This document shows positions 11,276 to 21,200 of a stretch of 64,000 nucleotides of DNA, in pieces. Numbering within the stretch: position 1 is the first letter of the stretch; each line of letters opens with the position of its first letter. Source of the stretch: Coturnix japonica (Eukaryota; Chordata; Aves; Galliformes; Phasianidae). The stretch covers positions 19,111,207-19,175,206 of the forward strand of contig NC_029516.1 of the NCBI RefSeq assembly GCF_001577835.2, in the 5' to 3' direction. A model generated the notes under the pieces. That model was not told the origin of the DNA, searched no databases, and saw nothing but the letters and a program-made list of their open reading frames with translations. Made by a program: the position numbers and the translations under genes.

Positions 11276-14200
11276 AAACCAGGATCTGCTCCCAAAATGC
11301 AAACAGATCCTGAGTTCTCATGTGCATGTTGGAAAGAACCATCTGGTCTCCAAAGCCAACCTGAGCCTCCTCTGCCGAGGAGTATCACCAGCAGCAGCAG
11401 ATTGCCAGGAGAGCTGCTCTGCAACTGCAGCAGCAATGGGCATTGAAGTTAATGAATACAGCAGACTTCCTTGGAGATTTCATGAACATTAATAGGGAAT
11501 GGAAAGGATGTTGAGAGGTCTGCTCCCTCCTTGCCTTTCCAGTCCTGTTTCTCCCTTTTTTACAGTGCACATAGAAAATGTCAGTCTGTGTACGGTGCTG
11601 TGAAGTGATTATAGAGACAATAGCTTTGAAATCATTATGCGTGTTTGTGAGGTCTCTGTCTGCCACCATGAACCAGAGGCACTTCAATTGGCTTTCCAGG
11701 CATCTGGAAACTCAGTGTGCCAGATCTACAATAGCCACAGACACAAATACTTTCAGGCTACATATGCTGAAAAGAAAAGGAGAAAAAAAAATAAATAGTG
11801 AAAATGGGGGTGTTGGGAGCCCTGTCCTGAGGTATCAGGTCTCCCTGCACACCTTCGCTTCCTCCTACAGCCAAGGAGGAAGGGGATGGAGGCAGAGACA
11901 AGGGCACGGGAAGGCTGGGATGGGCCAGGCCTACCAGGTTTTGCAGGTGCCAGCATGCAGATCTGTGTGTTGGGAGCTGAGCACACTGTGCCATCAGGTT
12001 ACAGCCCTGCAATGAATATTTCACTGGCAGGTGAGTTCACAGCTATTTAAAACCACCAACTCAACAGTCCATGTTGGTCCCTTCCAACTGAGGACTCTCA
12101 AGGTTGGGCAGCACTGCGTCCTTCACCCTGGTTCTGCTGGTACACCACACTTGGAAACAGCCAGGGAATTTTCCTCAGGTGGGCATGTTGCTGCCAACAG
12201 ACTTGGACTCTGAGTACAACACCCCATGCTGAAATGGTTCCAGTTCCTTCAGTGCCTGATCTCAGCACCTCCCAGGCTCCTGGTGTCAGCAGATGCCATC
12301 ATGGTGGAGTAGAGGTGGATTGAAAGTGCATTCAATGAGTTAGAAGACTGTAGTTTGTACCACTACACACAATTTCATTCCTGAAGGAATGGCCTAACCT
12401 AGAGAATATGGGAGATACTTCTGTTTGGAAGGTGGGCTTCATGCTCAGTTCATTAAGATAAGGGGATGCGGATGCGGTCCCCACTGAGCAGTAGGGCCCA
12501 CATGTGTGGGAAGGGTAATGCAGAATGTCGTGTGGCTCTGACATTTGGGTGCCTCTGCTAAGCATCAGAAGTTCCAGGATACAGAAAATCACTTGAACCA
12601 AAATGATTTCCAAAAGTGGTGACTTGTTTAGGGAAACTTGAGCATGTTTAACTTAACTAGTAAATAGAACAGCAGCCCTTGGTCATGGTGACAACAGGAG
12701 CCATTAATTGCATGAAGAGATATTTAGTCCATCTTCTAGGTATACCATCCGCTGAGTGATCCACTTATGTATACTGATGCCACACAGTGGTGTACTTAAC
12801 TAAGGAAGAATAAAATGAAATAAAAAATAATTACATATCTGCAATCATCTCTGTCATGATCATATTAATCATAATTAAATAGCACATTTCTAAGTATCCG
12901 GTGAGGAAACACCTCTTCACTGAGTCACATTTCCTTCTTTTTCTTCTTAATTTTTCTTAAACAACAGTTTATTGTCTTCTTTTTAAAACAGAAAACTGTG
13001 GGCATTTTACTATGAATAGGCAAAGAAAGCCCCACCTTAGACAATGAATGTTAGATAAGAAATAAGCCAGATTTATCTTCCTTGATTTAGATCAATTTTT
13101 GATGACTCGTGTTCAGTTTCTGACCTCTGTTGGAGTAACAGCCACTCCTGGCTGTGCTGCTGCTTATGCCCAGGGAACAACGCAGAGAGATGATGCAAAT
13201 GGCAGAGAGGGAAGTGAGGACAGGAGCAGGAAAGTCTGGAGTTGTGGTGGGTGACCATGCCACTGTAGCCAGGGAAGAGGTACAGAGCTGCAGGCAGAGG
13301 GGCAGTGGTTGGAAACAGATGGGAAAAGAGACAGATGGAGGGCTGGGACAAACACAGTAATCCAAACTGCTTACAATCAGATGTTCATGGAAAAGTTAGT
13401 CCTGCTTCCAGTCCTGCACAGAGGATGAACTGAAGGATCTCAAGAGGTCCCTCACAATATGTACCCTTTAGCATCTGCCCTTCAAATTGCACTGCTTCAC
13501 TCTACACCAGCGTATACGATCAAAACATTTTCTTAACTACCTAATGGCTATGATAGCATAGAATGTAGGCAAAATTAGATCCCAGTACAGGGGATCTGAA
13601 AAAGAGAATTTTTAAGTTATCCTGGGTAAGATCTTACACAAATAGGTTTGAAATTTTTCAAATCAATGCTTTTTTAATTAAAATTTTATGTAAATTGTTA
13701 CTGGAATGTAAGATTCTGCAGCTTCTCGACAAAATCTCAAGTGTAGGAATTTATAATGAAAGGCTCCAGACTAAAAGAGAGACAAAGAGAAAGAAAGAGG
13801 AGAACCCAGTTAAAACAACAGGCAGGAAAAACGTAATCAGAATAGCTGATTAATGCAACAAGTGGGTTAGAAAGGGAATGAGAAATACAGCACAGCCAGG
13901 TCAGGGCTTTGATTTACTTCAATGGGTGGAGCCAGAAAGCAGCAGGGAGGGTAACTGGGTATTTCCCTGACACAGCCCATGCAGTTTGGCTGGCTCAGGC
14001 CTGTCAGTGTGTCCCAGTGTGGTCCTCTGTCCCTTTCCTCACTCTGGACAAAGTTCCTCTGAAACCACAAGCAGATGTTCTCCAGGCTGAAATTCAGAGC
14101 AGAGAAACAAGCTGCAATGAAAGATCTGAATGACTTACTGGGCCAAGTTGAGTCTGCCCAGCACCAGTGGTGCCATGGAGACCTTTTAAGAGCAGGCAAA

Positions 14201-14881
14201 TGAACATGAAGTAGGAAGGAGACAGTTTTATGGCTCTGGTTGTACCCCCAGCCAGCACTCTTGAAATATCTTAGTACATGCACTGGGATACAGGCAGGGT
14301 GAACATCACTTTCATGCGATTATTTCTCTACATGCCATGCTCTTAAAAACTGTCCATCAAGATGATTTATTTTGCTCTTTGCTTAGTGCTATTGTCAGTC
14401 AGCAGAAGCCATGTCATTCAATTACAGCTGTGTCACAGCAGAGCCTGCCCAGAGCTGCACTGTTACCCGGGCTGTGTATAGTGTGCAAAGCAGAGATGGA
14501 AGCCCAGGGCGTCGGTGATGCTCTGCATCATGCATCAGGCTGCCAGCATGGGCTGAAAGTGACTTTCGGCACCAGATTAAGTGATTAACAAATACTAAAT
14601 TAGTAGTTGATAAGACTTAGGATGAAGTTAACAGGACTAGGCAAATGAGCAGTGATCTGACTCTAGGGCCGGTTATCATGCACTACGAAAGTACTGGGAA
14701 ATTTAAATTAAACGTGTGGGAAACAATCTCATTAAGAACACCGCTCCTCGTGCTTCCTTTCTGTGCGTGAAGTCGCTGCAGCCCGATGCCTGCAGCACAC
14801 CCCGCGGTGCCTGCACTGTCAACACCCCCATAAGGAGCTTCAGTCCCGGAGGAAGAGAAGGACAGCACCAAGGGGCTGGCG

Positions 14882-14919
14882 GCGGTGCGGAGCGGTGCGG
14901 AGCGGTGCGGATCGGTGCG
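14882..14919. repeat. 10-bp tandem repeat, about 4 copies, in the WNT16 promoter
   Basis: The unit GGTGCGGAGC is repeated nearly perfectly about four times, with one A-to-T change in the last copy. It sits at the 5' edge of the CpG island, about 220 bases before the start codon. Confidence 0.85.
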
Positions 14920-15139
14920 CTGTTCCCCGCTCCCCGCCCCGGCCCGCCCCGCTCCCCGGACGGCCAATGCGAGGCCGGAGGAGGCAGAGCCGGGACCGGC
15001 CCGGGGGAAAGCATCAAGCCCAACTTTCTCACCTTGAAGGGAATAAAGCTCTCCCGATGCTTCCCCGCCCGTCGCCCTCCCCACCGGTCCAGCCTGTCCC
15101 CGCGGAGGACGGAGCCGAGTAGGGGCTCGATGCGCGGCC

Positions 15140-15228
15140 ATGGGACGCGGGGCCGCCTTCGGTCGAAGCGTGCTGCGGGCAGCGATGCTGCTCGCCCTCT
15201 GCCCCGGCGCCGCGGGCGGCACATGGAT
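15140..15228 (+). CDS. WNT16: WNT16 coding exon 1 (signal peptide)
   Basis: 89 nt: 29 codons plus two bases. It encodes [29 protein letters not shown] and the first two bases of Met30. The donor is GAT/GTGAGT at 15229. A second ATG at codon 16 could also start a short signal peptide, but the first has the better context. Confidence 0.9.
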
Positions 15229-18200
15229 GTGAGTAACCGGGCTCGGGGATGGGGGGATCGGGGCAGCGCGACGCGGATCCGCCTGTCCCGGCGCTGACGG
15301 GGCTGTTCCGCAGGTGGCTGGGCATCGCGGCCGCCGGCGGGCCGGAGAAACCGGGCTGCTCCAGCCCTCCGTTGAGCCCCGGGCAGCAGGAGCTGTGCAG
15401 GCAGAAGCCGGAGCTGGTGCCAGCCATCCGGGAGGGAGCACGTCTCGGCCTCCAGGAGTGCCGCAGCCAATTCCGACACGAGCGCTGGGACTGCCGCCCG
15501 CCGCCCCCCGTCCAGCGCCGCCCGCCCGCAGCCTTCGGGCAGCAGCTGCAGCAGCGGTGAGTGCAGCCCCGGGGGCTGCCCGCGTTGTCTGTCCGAGCTG
15601 CTGCTGCTGCTGCTGCTACCTGTTGTCATCCTCTGCTTCACGCTCCCGGGGATGACGGCGCCTTGAAGTAGACACGCTTACTTAACTGTGTTGAAATGTT
15701 TATTCTTAGGCTGAGGTTGATGTGCCCTTACTTGTGTCGCGATTGCTAAATGGGTGACACGCGGTTTCAAAAAGGTGCTTGCCAGCAGGTAAAAATCTAC
15801 TCACGCCCCATACTGAACAGGAATTACTTTAATACTTTGCACGTGCACTTGGTCAGTGGTGCTGCTCAGCACAGCCAGAGCAGCGCTGCTCCCACCACAT
15901 GAACTGCTGATGGGACTGCTGAGATTTCCTCAGGAACAGGGACTTTGTGTTTGTATGGAATGGCAGTCTGAGGGCCTTACTCATATGGGTTTCTTTTGAG
16001 GGCTGCTTGCTGATTTCAGCACAGCCACCGACGTGAGCTCCATTAAGTATTGCAGCACCTCGTCCCGGTTTTGTGCAATCGTCACTTTATGCTACAGGAG
16101 TGGGGAGAAAAAACATAAAATAAGTAGTAAGAAGAGATGTATGTGGGAGGGGAGCAAGAATTTCACTCTTTCCTATGCAGCCACTTGCACTGCTTGCTTG
16201 TCCTTCTGGCCAATGGGAAGAACTGCCACTAAAGCCCCTCAGCTGTGTGACAGTGCTGAGCCACCAAGCTCCATTGCTGTGTCCCAGGGAAAGGTTTTGT
16301 GATGGAACCAGCACCACAGACTGACATGGAAAGGAAAAAGGAGCAAGAATGTTCCAGTTGATGAGTAGGAGCACTGGGACTGGGAAGAGGAGGGTGTTTT
16401 TACAACAGTGGAGATTAGCGCAGGGAAATTTTAGCTGGAGTTAGTGGCTGGGCATTGATTTTAGGTTTGCTTAGAGAGTGTGTGGTGCTTTGTGCCACAT
16501 TGTGCCAGGATCGCTGGAGAGGCCCAAGCATAGTGTGTCCATAGTTCTTTGGAGATAGCAGATATAGCGGAAGCAGATAAGGGATTTGTGAGCTTCTGTC
16601 CTTTCTATCTTTGGAGAAGCATGTGGCCAACATATTCTTGTGACATCCCAACTACTACCTGGTTTAAGAATCAGGGGGCTGTTTGCTCTGTGCATAATGA
16701 CAACCTCAGTGTTTGCTCCGAACCCAGGATCTTGACATCTTGAAGTTCATCCTCCAAGATCCAAACTAACTCCTTCATCCAACTGATACAAATAGTGAAA
16801 ATCAGAGTGGGGGAAAGAGTAAGAAGGGTTAGGTTGAGTGAGGATTTTTTGTTGTTCTTTGTTTTGATTAAAGCTTTATTGGCTCAGAAGTTTCATTGAC
16901 CAATAAAGTTCCCAACCAGATTTAGAAAGCAGTTACCAAGAATCAAGCAGCCAGAAACAGCAGAATGAATAGAACAGCCACATGAATAGGCACTGGAGTG
17001 TTTTTTAATGGGTGTGAATATTGCCAGTTTGAAAGAAGTTAACTCTGGAGACCAAGCTGTGACAGCTTTTAAGTTCAGAACTGTTCCCTTTTAATATTGC
17101 TCTGGCTGATAAAATGCCAGGATGCAGCGCGAAGGAGCCGTGAGCTAACAGCCCTGCATTGCTTTGCAGGCACAAAGGAGTCTGCGTTTGTGTATGCCGT
17201 GACGGCAGCAGGGCTGGTGCATGCCGTGACCCGCTCCTGCAGCGCAGGGAACGTGACCGAGTGCTCCTGTGACACCAAGCTGCAGGGCGGGGGCTCGGCC
17301 AGCGAGGGCTGGCACTGGGGCGGCTGCTCCGACGACATCCACTACGGGATGTCCTTCAGCAGGAGCTTCCTGGATGCGCCCATCAGGAATGCGTCAGGAA
17401 AGAGCGGCAACGGGCTGCTGGCCATGAACCTGCACAACAACGAGGCTGGAAGGCAGGTACGTGTTGCTGCTGGGCGTGGGAACCATGGTTAGCCTTGTTC
17501 TGTTCACAAATAGCATCAGACAAGTGAGGCTGGTCCTTGACTGCAGGTACAAGTGGCAAGAACTGGGCTGACACCTCCAAAGTCAACAGTTGCAAACCCA
17601 GAATCAAGTTGTTCTTAACTAAGTAACTGAATTAAATACAGTCCACAAAGAACAAGTTGGTTCTGGAGTACTTATCAAAGTGCTCACAAATAGATAATCC
17701 GTACTCAATTCCATAGCAATCTTTAACTAGTCTCAGAATACTACTTTATCTGTAATATTCCATTATTGCTTGGGTTTTTAATTCTAATTCTTTCTAATGA
17801 TGAATGAACAGACTCACTGGAGACCATCGTTCATTTGGGATCCACAGTCTGGGGTTCTCATCTGTGGGCAGTAGTCTAGGATTAATGAAGAAAAGGAGAT
17901 TCAACCTTTTCCTTTGAAAGATGAGTTGAAAATGACAGCTCTCCTACAGTTCTCCCAGGAGAATTCAAAGCCCTGGAAGCAGAGTCAGTGTTCCTGCCAT
18001 CATACAGTGCACGTGTGTGGGATACTGGGTCCTCTGTGCTGGTCTGCAGAGAATCCTGATAAATGGGGCAGAAACAAGCAGCCACTACAGGTGATCTGAG
18101 TCTGAAGTCAGGTGGCTGAGGTTTACATCTGCAATGTCAGAGCGCTCTGGTTCTTACTCTAAAATTAGTTTCCCTGCTTTACATGGGAGTTTTTAACTTC

Positions 18201-21200
18201 ATAAGGGTTTTGATGGCTCTCTCTGGCCCCATAATCTGTTCTGCTCAGTAACAGCGCTGTAACTGAAGAAAAGAAATGGAGACTCTCTGGTTTTGGACAA
18301 CATATTGTTCACACTTGCTGGTTGACATTGTAACTCTGAAATTTCAGAAAAAGCATGGCTGGATTTAGTGGAAATAACTATCAGATATGGTTTGGGAATA
18401 GCCACAGTAAGCCAGTGTTTCAAAAAAGAGCCACGGTGGTAGCACTGCAAGCTGTTTTAATGTAAACTTACTTTTACATGTTATGAGGTAATATATTTTA
18501 TTTAATTAAGTTATATTGCTGGAAAAATAGAAAATCTTTGAGAGACATAGACCCTTTTTAGGTCTGAAGACCTCCTATTGAAACAGACTGAGACAGTTGG
18601 AGTTGTTCAGCATGGAGAAGAGAAGGCCTTGAAGAGACCTTATAGCTGCCTTCCAGTACCTGAAGGGAGCCTACAGGAAAGATGGGGAGATACTCAGTAT
18701 CTGGGAGTGTAGTGATGGGACAAAGAGGAATGGCTTTAAACTGAAGGAGGGACAGTTTAGATGATATGTTGGGAGGAAATGCTTTACTCAGAGGCTGGTG
18801 AGGCCCTGGCACAGTCTGCCCAGAGAAGCTGTGGATGCCTTGTCCCCGCAGGCACTCAAGGCCAGGTTGGATGGGATCCTGGGCAGCCTGAGCTGTGGGT
18901 GGCAGTCCTGCCCATGGCACGGGGTTGGGATTGGATGGACTTTAATTCCCTTCCAACCCAAACCATTCTCCAACTCTATGAAATAAACTTGAAGTAGACA
19001 CTGAGAACAGTTACTTTAAGTTTAATTAGATGTCAGACAGCTAAATCATCTCCAAGAAATGGTGGTTGGTATTGTGTAGTGGGGGACATTAACAAAAGGG
19101 GAGGAGATTAAGTGGTTATTCATTAGAGAAAGAGTTATTAGTCATGTTTGTAAAGAGAAATAATTAAGGGAGGAGGTAATAATCTTCAGGAAATAATCTC
19201 TCTTTAAATTCATGTTATTTCACGTGTGATACAGATATAAATTTTTATTTTGATGGTCATATTTGTCATTAGGAAGAGAACAACAATCCACAGTGACATT
19301 TTGGTCCACTCCTTCCAACCTGCTTTACGTCTATGCTGAGACTTCTGTTGTATCACCCATTCCAGAGGCTGATGAAAAGAATCAAATTCATGGCAATCAG
19401 TAAAACAGGACTATGATAGAGTGCCATTTTCTTAGATTAGTGTGACATTAGAGACTTGGAAACATAGTGCAAGACACTTGATGAACTCTGGAGGAAAAGA
19501 GATGTTATTTCTGAGTTTAGGTGGCAGTGACACAGATCGTTTCCTAGAAGCCCTGTTCTCTCTTCTACCTCTATTCTTACTTAGCTCAGCATCAGTAGCA
19601 ATTTGCTGTCCTCTTGCCTTCAGTGACAGCATCAATTCTGCCTGTGCCATCTTTGTACTCAGAGCTCACTCATGCCCACACTGGTTTACAGCTGCCTACT
19701 GCAGCTGGGGTCAGGTTAGCTTTAAAGAGAGCTGGAGCTGGAGCTAATGTCTTTTAAGTTGGATCAGCTCATCTATAGTGATCCATCAGGGTCCATCAGG
19801 TCCTAAGGACATTGTAGTGTTTCAGACTTCTCATAAAATGTGGTGCATATGATGCATGTGATCATTTTTTTCCAAGTTAACTTCACTGAAAAGAAAAACC
19901 CACCATCCACTGCAAGCCTGAAGATCCTTAGGTTTGGTGGTTTTCTAGCAGTGGTGTATTTACTGTTCATTATCTTGTATGAAAATATGCAGAGTATTCA
20001 GTCAGCTTCTGTGCCTAAATATTTTTCATCAGCAGGCTGAAGTAAATATTTTGACCATTGTCCAGGATGAATGATAACATTTATTGTTGGTCCTTGGGAT
20101 TTTTAATAGTGGTATTAACTGAAGTAAAGTTTAGCAGAACTCTTAAATTTTCTAACTTCAAAATCCTTGATAGATGTTGGAAAATGTTGACTTTCATGTT
20201 TTGGGGATTATAAAAAGGATGTTTTGCAATACATCTTGATACCTAATGACCTTTTGTAATAAATACTGTCATGTTCCTGGTTGTGTGTCTTGCAAGAGCA
20301 ATCTTCCAGGGACAATACTGTTTGTTTGGAGTAACTCATGGAAATGGTATGTGGGGAATTCTCTTGCTCCTTTCCCATTCCCGTTTTATATCTCTACATT
20401 TCATAGTTAAGTCCAAGGTATATCAATTCTAAAAGAGTAATGATACTTTGACTGAGTTGTGCTTTGTTTATAGTACTAACTTGAACCTCCAAAAGTCCAT
20501 ATTTCATTCCTTATTCTGCTGCAGGATAATTCTTCTTCTTTTGGCATCATAATGTTTAGTGTACTTAGATATGCCTATGTGAGCTGCCTTGTGGAAAAGA
20601 TAGGTACTACTGTAATAATATTTTTCCACAGGTGGAAGAGTTCCTGCTCAGTTACACACTAGTGGAAGTGGGCTTGTGGTTGAATATGACCATCATAGAC
20701 CTGTCTTGGTTCTATGCTGGTCATTTCTCACAAGCAAACAGCCATCTTGGTTTCATGACCAGCCTAGGGAAACCAAAAACCTGTACTGGTGGCTACGTGT
20801 CCACTGTGTTTGTGTGATCAGCAATGTGCATCCTAACATCTGTATGAAGTCTTAATATTTAGGGAGACTTCTGTCCCAGTATTTCATGAATAACTGAAAA
20901 TATTCCCCATGTGAACCTAGAGATGTGACACCAAGCACCGGCTGGGAAGTGAAGCTGGAAATTATGTTTCTCTGGGCACTAGAGTGTGTTGTAGCCACGT
21001 CCCCACAGAAGGGCTGTGTCAGCTCTGTAGGCACTGGATTAGATTTGTTGCCAAGAAAAAAAGCAAGAGAAGATTCCAAGTCTCTAAATTTTGCCAGATG
21101 TTCAACTTTTGGAGTTTGTTAATGGAATTCACGTGACAGCTAGAGGTCTAGGCCTGTGTTTTGTAATCAGCCAAAGCAAGATGTGAACTCCCAGTGCTGT

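Larger units (their letters stand above)
1..14700. other. Intergenic region upstream of WNT16, no gene identified
   Basis: AT-rich non-coding DNA. No open frame here resembles a protein family I recognise. The frames present are short and lack homologous motifs. It holds five CR1 pieces (listed separately), simple repeats and one exon-like 44-base segment at 909-952. In other amniotes CPED1 lies upstream of WNT16 on the same strand, so the left end could be CPED1 3' flank or its last intron, but I could not match any CPED1 coding sequence. Confidence 0.7.
14880..15560. promoter_or_regulatory. WNT16: CpG island / promoter region of WNT16
   Basis: The sequence changes abruptly from AT-rich to very GC- and CpG-rich. 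GC-box-like runs (CCCCGCCCCGGCCCGCCCCG, around 14934-14953) lie about 190 bases before the WNT16 start codon. There is no clear TATA box at a suitable distance, as usual for CpG-island promoters. Transcription most likely starts between about 14950 and 15100, but the exact site cannot be read from sequence. The island continues through exons 1 and 2. The large open frames on both strands here are a by-product of GC richness. Confidence 0.8.

Noticed and set aside
13425-13465. Possible CR1 tail (GGATCTCAAGAGGTCCCTC)
   Set aside because: Only about 20 bases resemble the CR1 tail and there is no terminal repeat; too short to call.
14683-15655. Large overlapping open frames (up to 312 codons) on both strands around the WNT16 promoter
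   Set aside because: They lie in a CpG island where stop codons are scarce, are rich in Arg/Pro/Ala/Ser, show no domain and overlap the true WNT16 exons in other frames.
20632-20817. 61-codon frame preceded by TTTTTCCACAG, possible cassette exon in WNT16 intron 3
   Set aside because: There is no homologous Wnt segment, exons 3 and 4 already join in phase 0 with full conservation, and a stop codon ends the frame with no donor.
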